Assembly (NCBI GenBank): GCA_945870465.1 | Contig: CAMBSS010000140.1 | Location: 1 to 10,690, forward strand | Direction: 5' to 3' | Source: Bordetella parapertussis | GTDB lineage: Bacteria > Pseudomonadota > Gammaproteobacteria > Burkholderiales > SG8-41 | DNA length: 10,690 bases | Shown: positions 1 to 5,514 of the stretch, piece after piece | Numbering within the stretch: the first letter of the stretch is position 1 | How the letters are laid out: every line of letters starts with the position of its first letter | Translations under genes and position numbers: made by a program | Notes under the pieces: model-generated | The model's database searches: none | Seen by the model: the letters and a program-made list of their open reading frames with translations, nothing else | Told to the model about the DNA's origin: nothing

Positions 1-1
1 A

Positions 2-229
2 GCCTGCGCGTGCGCAGCAGTGCCAGCGACGATGATGCTGTCAAATGTGTCGGCATGGTACATCAGCCCCGGCCACGGCAAGTCGCTCACCGTCAAATCG
101 CGCGTGGTGCACGCAGGACGCTCCCTCGCGGTGGTGCGCACCGAAGTCAAAAACGCGACCGGCGAGCGCGTGCTCGAAACCATTTCTCACCACGTTGCGC
201 GCAAGCGCGATTTAAAAGCGCACACCTGA
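2..229 (+). CDS. PaaI-type hotdog thioesterase, C-terminal fragment
   Basis: This is the 3' end of a gene whose start lies left of the window; the frame is open from base 2 to the TGA at 227-229. The GTG at position 20 is unlikely to be the true start because the encoded text is already mid-domain. The roughly 75 visible residues read like the last beta strands of a hotdog acyl-CoA thioesterase of the PaaI family: a strand ending in SAWYISPGHGKSLTVKSRVV, then HAGRSLAVVRTEV, then a short turn with NATGERV and a final strand. In this family the enzyme hydrolyses (hydroxy)phenylacetyl-CoA or related thioesters in the cytoplasm. The catalytic residues would be in the missing N-terminal part, so the substrate cannot be judged. 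The gene converges on the minus-strand gene ending at 248, leaving an 18-bp gap with no clear terminator. Confidence 0.75.
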   Translation, partial: ACACAAVPATMMLSNVSAWYISPGHGKSLTVKSRVVHAGRSLAVVRTEVKNATGERVLETISHHVARKRDLKAHT

Positions 230-247
230 CGGGCGCCGGCGTACCGC

Positions 248-1597
248 TCAGCCGGCGTGGGCGTATTTGCGGTAGCGCGGATCGTCGAGCAAATGATCGT
301 ACGCGTGCCCGATGTGCCACAAGCAGGCCTGGCTCGCCGCGGGTAGCCACGCCACTGCCGGCGGCGCGGCATAACGCCCTAGCATTTTCAGTACGCAGTA
401 GAGCGCGCTCTGGTCGACCAGCCATGCTTCGCGTTCCTGCCGCAAATAACGCAGCGCGTAATTCTTGACGGCGGCGAAATAGCGGCGCGACGCCGGCGTC
501 GGATTAGCCACGATGATGTTGGCGATCACGTCCAGCCACGGCGAATCGACGGGATCGCGCGCGTTCAGCCCGACGTCGTGCCCGGCGGCCGCTTCGACGA
601 GCCCGGCCAGCGTGTCCTCGACGATGAAGTCGACGTCAAGGCTCAGCACCGGACACGCATATTGATCGAGCCACGCGGGCAGATGCACGAGCCGGCCGCA
701 CGCGTAATACGCCTTGCGCTGCTTTGTTTCGTGCGCTGGAAACGGACTCGCTTCCGTGGTGACCGTGTAGCTCGCCAGGCCGCTGCGCGATATTACCTCC
801 TGCACTTCACCGAGTATGGTGTTGTCGGGATCGTAGATATGCAGGTGCAGCAGGCTGTCGCCGCGTCCCTGCGCAGCGAATGAACGAATAAAAGGAAAAC
901 CGTATTTGCGCACGTACGGCGGATTGCACGAAATCAGCGTCACGTAGCGAAAACCGCCCGGCGCCCCCGCCTGCGCTGCCAGCTTGGGCGGCGGCACTAC
1001 CTCTTCGGGCCCGGTCGCCGCGTCGAAAGTCGCGCGGTCGAAAGCCACCAGCCGCGAATAGCTGAAGCGGCCCGCCAGCTCCACCGCGTGCGCGAACATT
1101 TTCTGCGCCTCTTCGAAGCAGCCAAGCGCGGCAAGCGCGCACCCGCGGCGCATCGGAATCTGGTGGTCGGCAGGATCAAGATCGTGGGCGATCGCCAGCT
1201 GCGCGAGAGCGGCGTCGAACTGTCCGCGCGCATGCAGCACCAGGGCGAGGCTCACGTGCGCGCGGGTGAAGTCCGGCTTGATTTCGACCGCGCCGCGCAG
1301 GCAGTATTCCGCCTCTTCGAGATTGCCGACTTTCCAGTGGCACACGCCCAGGTTGCCGAGCGTCCACGGATCGACGCGCAGGCGCATGACGTGGTCGAAA
1401 ATCACGATGGCGTCCTCCCAGCGAAACTGGCCGACGGCGATCTGGCCCAGCCACGCGAGCGCGTCGGCGTCGCCGGGAGAATACGCCACCAGTTCTTCGC
1501 ACCGTGTGCGCGCCTCCTGCCAGTTGCCGGCCTCGATGAGCCGCGCTATGTCATCAAGCGCAGTATTGGCAGCGGCAGCGTCAGGCGGGTGATTCAT
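248..1597 (-). CDS. TPR-domain protein with C-terminal GT-A-like glycosyltransferase domain
   Basis: This 449-residue protein has two parts. Residues about 10-175 form tandem tetratricopeptide repeats; recognisable units include residues 24-57, a unit with GNLGVCHWKVGNLEEAEYCL (81-100), and RGCALAALGCFEEAQKMF (151-168). Residues about 215-440 look like a GT-A glycosyltransferase fold. They open with a beta strand (RYVTLISCN), continue through a YYACGRL segment (297-303), and carry a DVD motif at 321-323 in LSLDVDFIVEDTL, typical of the DXD metal/nucleotide-sugar site. A later DQ (395-396) resembles the DQ of GT8-like enzymes, and WHIGHA (427-432) is near the C-terminus. No signal peptide or membrane segment is seen, so it is probably cytoplasmic. 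The ATG at 1597 fits the family, although no Shine-Dalgarno precedes it. Donor and acceptor are unknown; TPR-glycosyltransferase pairings often modify proteins or surface glycans. The Bug gene ends 48 bp upstream on the same strand. Fold confidence is moderate and exact function low. Confidence 0.75.
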   Translation of the reverse strand: MNHPPDAAAANTALDDIARLIEAGNWQEARTRCEELVAYSPGDADALAWLGQIAVGQFRWEDAIVIFDHVMRLRVDPWTLGNLGVCHWKVGNLEEAEYCLRGAVEIKPDFTRAHVSLALVLHARGQFDAALAQLAIAHDLDPADHQIPMRRGCALAALGCFEEAQKMFAHAVELAGRFSYSRLVAFDRATFDAATGPEEVVPPPKLAAQAGAPGGFRYVTLISCNPPYVRKYGFPFIRSFAAQGRGDSLLHLHIYDPDNTILGEVQEVISRSGLASYTVTTEASPFPAHETKQRKAYYACGRLVHLPAWLDQYACPVLSLDVDFIVEDTLAGLVEAAAGHDVGLNARDPVDSPWLDVIANIIVANPTPASRRYFAAVKNYALRYLRQEREAWLVDQSALYCVLKMLGRYAAPPAVAWLPAASQACLWHIGHAYDHLLDDPRYRKYAHAG

Positions 1598-1604
1598 CGC
1601 GGGT

Positions 1605-1610
1605 ATTATC
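1605..1610 (-). promoter_or_regulatory. Possible extended -10 box for the TPR-glycosyltransferase gene
   Basis: On the minus strand TGC-GATAAT matches an extended -10 element (5 of 6 in the hexamer). It ends 7 bp before the ATG at 1597, so transcription would begin at or near the A of the start codon. There is no convincing -35 box and no Shine-Dalgarno. This suggests a leaderless mRNA, unless the gene is read only through from the upstream operon. Confidence 0.3.
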
Positions 1611-1645
1611 GCAGACGCCGCGCGCGCTCGCGGACGAACCAGCGG

Positions 1646-2602
1646 TCACTCGGCGGTGATGCCCGCGTTCCTGACCACCGTCGTCCACTGTGTGATTTCG
1701 TTCTTGATGAATGCCGCAAATTGTTCCGGCGTGCCGGTGCTCGGTTCGGCGCCGTCACCCGCCAGCTTGTCGCGCATTTCAGGCGCGCGCATCGCCTGTA
1801 TCAATTCCGCATTCAGCCGCGTGATGATTTCGCGCGGCGTACCCGCCGGCGCCAGCACGCCGAACCACGAGATCACCGAGTAGCCCGGCACGCCGGCTTC
1901 GCTTACGGTCGGCAGCGCGGGCGCGGCGGCGGTGCGCTTTTCCCCGGTCACCGCCAGCGCGCGCAGGCGCCCGGCCTTGTACTGCGGCAGCACCGCGACC
2001 AGGTTGCCGAACATGAGCTGCACCTGGCCGCCGACCAGATCCGTCACCGCCGGCCCGCTGCCTTTGTACGGCACGTGCACAAGTTTGATGCGCGCTGCGC
2101 TGTTGAAGAGTTCGCCGGCGAGATGGGTCGCATTGCCGCTGCCGGCCGACGCGTAATTGAGCTGGCCCGGCCTCGCGCGCGCTAGCGCGATTAGTTCCTT
2201 GATCGACTTCACCGGCAGCGACGGGTGCACGACGACCGCGTATTGCCCGCTCGTGACCTGGCTCACCGGCGCAAAATCGCGGATAAGATCGTAGTTGAGC
2301 TTGCGGTATAAGCCGGTGTTGATCGCATGCGCCGGAGTGCCCATGAACAGGGTGTAGCCGTCAGCCACCGCCTTGGCGGCGAGCTCGGCGCCGAGGTTGC
2401 CGCCGGCGCCGGCACGATTGTCGACGATGACCTGCTGGCCGATCTGTTCGCTCAGTTTTTGCGCGACGACGCGCGCGACAATGTCCACCGCGCTGCCGGG
2501 CGACGACGCCGCGATCATGCGCACCGGCTTGGCCGGATAAGCCTGCGCCCATACTGCGGGAGCAGCAGGGATCAGCACGCCGCACAAAAGCAGCGTGCGC
2601 AT
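1646..2602 (-). CDS. Bug/TctC-family periplasmic solute-binding protein
   Basis: This 318-residue protein belongs to the Bug (TctC-like) family of extracytoplasmic receptors, which bind small carboxylates, amides or aromatics for tripartite tricarboxylate transporters or for sensing. I chose the ATG at 2602 over in-frame codons upstream because it gives a clean signal peptide (MRTLLLCGVLIPAAPAVWA, probable cleavage near WA-QA). Family landmarks follow: YPAKPVRMI after the signal, VDNRAGAGGNLGAELAAKA near residues 60-78, GTPAHAIN, HVPYKGSGPA, and a C-terminal TPEQF segment. The length is normal for the family. The start lies 13 bp after the stop of the small gene at 2616-2813, so it is probably the last cistron of the nitrile hydratase-like operon. 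No TctA/TctB membrane genes are in the window, which is usual for Bug receptors. The ligand is unknown; from context it may be the nitrile, its amide or acid product, or thiocyanate-related. Confidence 0.92.
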   Translation of the reverse strand: MRTLLLCGVLIPAAPAVWAQAYPAKPVRMIAASSPGSAVDIVARVVAQKLSEQIGQQVIVDNRAGAGGNLGAELAAKAVADGYTLFMGTPAHAINTGLYRKLNYDLIRDFAPVSQVTSGQYAVVVHPSLPVKSIKELIALARARPGQLNYASAGSGNATHLAGELFNSAARIKLVHVPYKGSGPAVTDLVGGQVQLMFGNLVAVLPQYKAGRLRALAVTGEKRTAAAPALPTVSEAGVPGYSVISWFGVLAPAGTPREIITRLNAELIQAMRAPEMRDKLAGDGAEPSTGTPEQFAAFIKNEITQWTTVVRNAGITAE

Positions 2603-2615
2603 CGTCGTCACTCGA

Positions 2616-2813
2616 TCAGGCCTTTTTCGCGACGCGGTCTTCAGCGCGCCAACGTTCCCATGCGAACCGCTGGTCGGCGCGTATGCTCTCGTCCTGCAGC
2701 ATGGTGCGCACCAGCGCGGTGACGTCGGATTCATAGCCTTTCTTGCGCTTGGCGAAACTCCAGCGATGTCCGGACGAAAACACCGGCGACTTGAGCAGGT
2801 CTTTGAACTTCAT
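2616..2813 (-). CDS. Small conserved-looking protein, possibly DUF3460-like
   Basis: This 65-residue, strongly basic protein sits between the alpha subunit (40 bp upstream) and the Bug receptor (13 bp downstream). Its placement inside an otherwise tight operon argues that it is real. The second half (GYESDVTALVRTML followed by DQRFAWERWRAED) resembles, from memory, the small betaproteobacterial DUF3460 family, whose members contain a YxSDITxFL...QxxGRxxLW pattern; this match was not tested. No signal peptide, membrane segment or metal motif is visible. A weak GAGG lies about 13 nt before the ATG. It could be an accessory or maturation protein for the neighbouring enzyme, or an unrelated small gene. 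It is too dissimilar to the known beta-like nitrile hydratase activators for me to call it one. Confidence 0.6.
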   Translation of the reverse strand: MKFKDLLKSPVFSSGHRWSFAKRKKGYESDVTALVRTMLQDESIRADQRFAWERWRAEDRVAKKA

Positions 2814-2852
2814 GTTTGCACTTGCCTCGTGACGAATGAAAAGACCGCCGGC

Positions 2853-3527
2853 TCAGCGCCGCGGCTCGGGTAACACCGTAACACCTATCATCGAATCGCG
2901 CGTGATGAGCGCCACCAGCTCCGCCTCGCTCATGTTGTCGGTGTGGCGCGGCCGCAGCGGCAGCACCATATAACGCATGTCGGCGGTCGAGTCGACCACG
3001 CGCACCTCGACGTCGTCGGGCAGCCGGGTGCCGAATTCCGCCAGCACTGCGCGCGGCTCGCTCACCATGCGGGCACGATATTCGGGGCTTTTGTACCACG
3101 CCGGCGGGATGCCCAGCACCGCGCGCGGATAACATGAGCACAACGTGCAGCAGATGACGTGGTGGCGGGCGGGCGTGTTCTCGACCACGGTGAGTTCCGG
3201 CGTGAGATTAAGGTCGATGCCGAGCAGGCTCTCGATGGCCGGCTTGGCAGCCGCGAGCAGCCGCGCCTTGTACTGCGGATCGGTCCACGCGCGGGCGACA
3301 ACCCTTGCACCAAGCTCGGGGTTGCGCGACTCGGTCAGTTCGATCTGGCGCTGCAGGCCGGCCGCCGTGAAAACATTTTTTTCGATCAAGAGTTCGCGCA
3401 GCGCACGCTCGAGCAGGACGGATTCTGGCCGCGCGCCGTGCGCCTCGTTGACCGGCGCGTGCGTATCGTCACCGTGCGCATGATCATGGCCGTGATCGTG
3501 ATGCGGATGATCGTGATCGTGTGCCAT
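2853..3527 (-). CDS. nthA: Cobalt-type nitrile hydratase alpha subunit / thiocyanate hydrolase gamma-like
   Basis: This 224-residue catalytic subunit carries the metal claw CTLCSC at residues 127-132. Thr at the second position is the cobalt-type signature (iron enzymes have Ser). In this family two of the cysteines become sulfinic and sulfenic acids, and the low-spin Co(III) hydrates nitriles to amides or, in thiocyanate hydrolase, SCN- to COS and ammonia. Upstream, RAWTDPQYKARLL (79-91) and VVENTP (114-119) are typical of nitrile hydratase alpha. After the claw, YPRAVLGIPPAWYKSPEYR has Arg where nitrile hydratases usually have Trp, as I recall for thiocyanate hydrolase gamma. Residues 1-19 are rich in His/Asp (MAHDHDHPHHDHGHDHAHG) and may bind metal. 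An additional Cys (126) precedes the claw. The gene follows the 98-residue subunit by 2 bp and is surely co-translated with it. The substrate remains undecided between nitrile and thiocyanate. Confidence 0.93.
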   Translation of the reverse strand: MAHDHDHPHHDHGHDHAHGDDTHAPVNEAHGARPESVLLERALRELLIEKNVFTAAGLQRQIELTESRNPELGARVVARAWTDPQYKARLLAAAKPAIESLLGIDLNLTPELTVVENTPARHHVICCTLCSCYPRAVLGIPPAWYKSPEYRARMVSEPRAVLAEFGTRLPDDVEVRVVDSTADMRYMVLPLRPRHTDNMSEAELVALITRDSMIGVTVLPEPRR

Positions 3528-3529
3528 GG

Positions 3530-3826
3530 TCAGGCGTCGCGCTCCAGCCAGTGCTGATAAATGTCGGCCGTGATGACGGTGTTGGTTTTGGTGGCTTCAG
3601 ATTCGGCCCTGCCCCACACCTCCCGGAAATCGAACTCAATCTGGTAGAGCGGCTGGTACGGCACGCCGAGGCGGTGATAGGCAAGCTGCTCGGGGTTGGG
3701 AAACGCGCCGAACACGCGCGCCACCACACCGCGCTTGCCGCGCAAATAATGCGGCGTGCGGCAATGCGTCGTCACGTCCGCCGCGCGCACCTTCACTTGG
3801 TCACCGGGAGCGAACGACGGCGTCAT
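3530..3826 (-). CDS. Nitrile hydratase beta C-terminal-half subunit (SH3-like; ScnA-like)
   Basis: This 98-residue protein corresponds to only the C-terminal, SH3-like barrel of a nitrile hydratase beta subunit. Visible signatures are FAPGDQVKVRAAD (residues 5-17), HCRTPHYLRGKRGVV (21-35), GAFPNPEQLAY, LYQIEF, a VWG close to the usual LWG, and a terminal IYQHWLE. The HxRTPxYxRG stretch holds the Arg (R23) that in two-subunit enzymes contacts the oxidised claw cysteines. Standard beta subunits are about 200-230 residues and contain both halves; here the other half is the preceding gene, overlapping by ATGA. That matches thiocyanate hydrolase, where the alpha subunit equals this half, and three-subunit nitrile hydratases. 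The alpha/gamma-type subunit follows 2 bp later. The overlap implies translational coupling and fixed stoichiometry. Confidence 0.88.
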   Translation of the reverse strand: MTPSFAPGDQVKVRAADVTTHCRTPHYLRGKRGVVARVFGAFPNPEQLAYHRLGVPYQPLYQIEFDFREVWGRAESEATKTNTVITADIYQHWLERDA

Positions 3827-4128
3827 GGTTCGCGCGCCAACACTGCGAGCTTGCGGTTCAGTTCGTCTTCGCTGAGCAGGCCTTTTTCGACCACCAGCTG
3901 GCGTATCGCGCGCACCCAGCGCTCGTAATAGCCCAACCCGTCGTATTCATCGCGCGGCAGCGATTCGATCGCGCGGCGCATCGCGTCCACCGTGTAATGC
4001 CCCTGCTCGGGATGCGCGAGCAGGCGCATCATCGCATCGACGCGCTGGTCGAAGAACGTGCGGTCGTGCTCGTCGAGATCGAGCGGGCCGGCGGGCTGGC
4101 CGCCCAGATCATGTACTGCGCGGGTCAT
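3823..4128 (-). CDS. Nitrile hydratase beta N-terminal-half subunit (ScnB-like)
   Basis: This 101-residue protein matches the helical N-terminal half of nitrile hydratase beta. It begins MTRAVHDLGG, the characteristic start of that family, so I chose the ATG at 4128 over the in-frame GTG 48 nt upstream. Further on (numbering from this start) are TVDAMRRAIESLP near residues 46-58, with paired Arg at 51-52, and GYYERWVRAI near 66-75, followed by LVVEKGLLSEDEL. In the holoenzyme this half embraces the alpha subunit, and an Arg from the MRR segment hydrogen-bonds to the modified cysteines. The stop overlaps the start of the C-terminal-half gene (ATGA). It is the first gene of the operon; a TATACT box lies about 30 bp upstream. 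A nitrile hydratase activator (P14K type) also resembles this half, but the VHDLGG start and MRRxIE motif favour a structural subunit. Confidence 0.85.
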   Translation of the reverse strand: MTRAVHDLGGQPAGPLDLDEHDRTFFDQRVDAMMRLLAHPEQGHYTVDAMRRAIESLPRDEYDGLGYYERWVRAIRQLVVEKGLLSEDELNRKLAVLAREP

Positions 4129-4157
4129 GGCATGGCTGTCTGGTAAATGGCGCTGAA

Positions 4158-4163
4158 AGTATA
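4158..4163 (-). promoter_or_regulatory. Putative -10 box of the nitrile hydratase-like operon
   Basis: The minus strand reads TATACT (5 of 6 to consensus), placing a transcription start near 4151 and leaving a short leader of about 23 nt before the ATG at 4128. No good -35 box is seen at 16-18 bp, so an activator may be needed. The promoter is divergent from the small RNA promoter about 80-100 bp away. Confidence 0.45.
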
Positions 4164-4240
4164 CCCCAGCGCGCACTGGAGGACCGCGGCGCGGCGGGTG
4201 AAACCTGGATTTGACGCCGGTTTACCCCTCTGTTCTGGGC

Positions 4241-4267
4241 TTGCCGCGCGGCACTATTTGCTATTCT
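4241..4267 (+). promoter_or_regulatory. Putative promoter of the small RNA
   Basis: An extended -10 element, TG-C-TATTCT, occupies 4259-4267. A TTGCCG sequence (4 of 6 to the -35 consensus) lies at 4241-4246, a short 15-bp spacing. The predicted start is about 4273-4275, exactly at the base of the first RNA hairpin. This coincidence of promoter and structure supports the call. Confidence 0.5.
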
Positions 4268-4272
4268 GCTTG

Positions 4273-4370
4273 TGAGGCGCTCATCCCCTTGAGGCTGCCT
4301 CAGCTCTCTCCTCCTCCACGCTTAGCGTGGTTCGCGCGCAATCCCGCAGGGATTGCGCGCTTTCTTTTTT
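4273..4370 (+). ncRNA. Predicted small RNA with anti-Shine-Dalgarno motif
   Basis: A self-contained RNA of about 98 nt is predicted in the gap between the nitrile hydratase and ABC operons. Its parts, in order, are: hairpin 1, with TGAGGC (4273-4278) pairing with GCCTCA (4297-4302) and an inner CTCA/TGAG stem closing a TCCCCT loop; an unpaired pyrimidine tract, CTCTCTCCTCCT (4304-4315), which contains CCUCCU, the anti-Shine-Dalgarno sequence; hairpin 2, a perfect 6-bp stem CCACGC-TTA-GCGTGG (4316-4330); and a terminator hairpin with a 12-bp perfect stem followed by TTTCTTTTTT. No credible ORF fits this strand. Such layouts fit an antisense-type regulator that masks ribosome binding sites. I recall an Rfam family called 'Betaproteobacteria toxic small RNA' with an anti-Shine-Dalgarno motif; this may be a member, but I could not test it. 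Confidence 0.7.
4334..4370 (+). terminator. Intrinsic (Rho-independent) terminator of the small RNA
   Basis: A perfect 12-bp GC-rich stem (GCGCGCAATCCC at 4334-4345 with GGGATTGCGCGC at 4349-4360, loop GCA) is followed by TTTCTTTTTT on the plus strand only. The U-tract polarity means it ends plus-strand transcription, not the ABC operon, whose last stop codon is about 18 bp away on the other strand. The hairpin could still protect the 3' end of that operon's mRNA. Confidence 0.9.
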
Positions 4371-4377
4371 GCGAGAC

Positions 4378-5514
4378 CTATTTCTTGCGAGCCACAGCGA
4401 CCAGATCGCCGCGCGCCCTGATCAACGGCTCCAGCGCCTTGGCGGGGACCACGTAGGTCCATGCGGAGAGGGTCTTTTCGAATTTCACCCGTTCGTCGAG
4501 CTTTTTCAGCGTGTCGTCGAACTGCTTGTCGAGACGTTCCTTGTCGGCGGGCTTCTCGCCTTTTTCCGGCACGCGCGTGCGCGCCGGCTCGCCGCTCAGC
4601 GCGACCGCCAGATAGTAATCGTCGCTGCCAGATTTGCGCGCAATGCGGATCGTGTAAACGAGGTTGTCGTAGGTTTCTGCCACCAGCGTGCGCGGCTTGT
4701 CGAAGTTCTCCGCCTTCACGTCGAGCGCGACGTCGCTGAAGGCCAGTCCAGCCAGCCCGTTGACCGCGGCAACCGCCTTGCTTGGATCGAGTTCGCCGCC
4801 GCCGTCCGCGAATTTCCACTGGCCGTATTCTTCCTTGCGCGCGATTTTCCATGACGCGCCGTCACCGCTCGCCACCAGCGACCTGATGCGGTCGACCTTG
4901 AAGAATTCTTTGGCCAGCCACAGGTCCGGCTTGGCGTCGGCGTTTTTCAGCGCGTCCGACATGACGAGCACGGTTGGATTGCCCGGGCTCAACACGTAGC
5001 GCCCGACCGGCGTCTCCTGCTTGATCGGCAACGGGCTCGGTTCTATTTTTACAACTATCTTGCCGAGCAGCAGGCTGCCAAGCAGATTGCCGCTCTTGTC
5101 GCTCAATTCCAGTTGCGTGCCGGCGCCTTCCGCCTTGGCGTCCGCTTTTGCGTTCGCCGCCGGGGCCACCAGGCTCAGCCGCGGCAGCAGCGTGGCACCT
5201 ACATTTTCCGTCTGCACGACTTTAAGGTCGGGCAGTTTCACCAGCAGGTTGCCGATTTCCTGCACGCTCGCGCTGTAGTCGCCGAGTTCCTTCACGGTCC
5301 AGCGGCCGTCCTTCAGCGCCAGCGTGGCTTCGCCCTTGCCGTCATATAAACGGATTTGCGCGACCTCGTTGACCGGCAATTTCTCGAACGGCTTGAAACC
5401 GATACGGGTATTGCTGCTGCGCCACGTGCCGAGGTCCTGCCAGAACAGCGCCGCACCGGCGCCGCCCAGCACCACCAGCAGGCCGATCAGGATGAGGAAC
5501 GTTTTACGATTCAT
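4378..5514 (-). CDS. DUF4340 domain membrane-anchored protein of a Gld-like ABC cluster
   Basis: This 378-residue protein has one N-terminal membrane anchor (about residues 4-25, TFLILIGLLVVLGGAGAALF) and a large, presumably periplasmic remainder. The layout is typical of DUF4340: an early strand VAQIRLYDGKGEATLALKDG followed by GRWTVKEL, then repeated beta-rich segments such as VGRYVLSPGNPTVLVMSDAL and WKIARKEEYGQWKFADGGG. DUF4340 genes characteristically end clusters encoding an ABC ATPase, an ABC-2 permease and a GldG-like auxiliary protein, as here. The start ATG overlaps the stop of the GldG-like gene (ATGA), so translation is coupled. Near residues 330-355 the text is rich in Lys/Glu/Asp and may be helical. 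The molecular function of this family is unknown. It ends in RKK just before the TAG at 4378-4380. Confidence 0.88.
   Translation of the reverse strand: MNRKTFLILIGLLVVLGGAGAALFWQDLGTWRSSNTRIGFKPFEKLPVNEVAQIRLYDGKGEATLALKDGRWTVKELGDYSASVQEIGNLLVKLPDLKVVQTENVGATLLPRLSLVAPAANAKADAKAEGAGTQLELSDKSGNLLGSLLLGKIVVKIEPSPLPIKQETPVGRYVLSPGNPTVLVMSDALKNADAKPDLWLAKEFFKVDRIRSLVASGDGASWKIARKEEYGQWKFADGGGELDPSKAVAAVNGLAGLAFSDVALDVKAENFDKPRTLVAETYDNLVYTIRIARKSGSDDYYLAVALSGEPARTRVPEKGEKPADKERLDKQFDDTLKKLDERVKFEKTLSAWTYVVPAKALEPLIRARGDLVAVARKK

Noticed and set aside
1088..2185. A 365-codon open frame on the plus strand
   Set aside because: It crosses two unrelated minus-strand genes (TPR protein and Bug receptor) and is Arg-rich without recognisable motifs, as expected of a GC-rich shadow.
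3470..3527. GATCGTG-like short repeats at the start of the alpha subunit gene
   Set aside because: They are explained by alternating His and Asp codons and are not a separate DNA repeat.
4334..4360. Terminator hairpin read as the terminator of the ABC operon
   Set aside because: On the minus strand the stem is preceded by A-rich sequence and followed by no U-tract, so it is not an intrinsic terminator in that direction.
4211..4456. 81-codon plus-strand frame through the sRNA region
   Set aside because: It passes through the terminator hairpin and U-tract, has no ribosome site and overlaps the DUF4340 gene; the structure points to a non-coding RNA.
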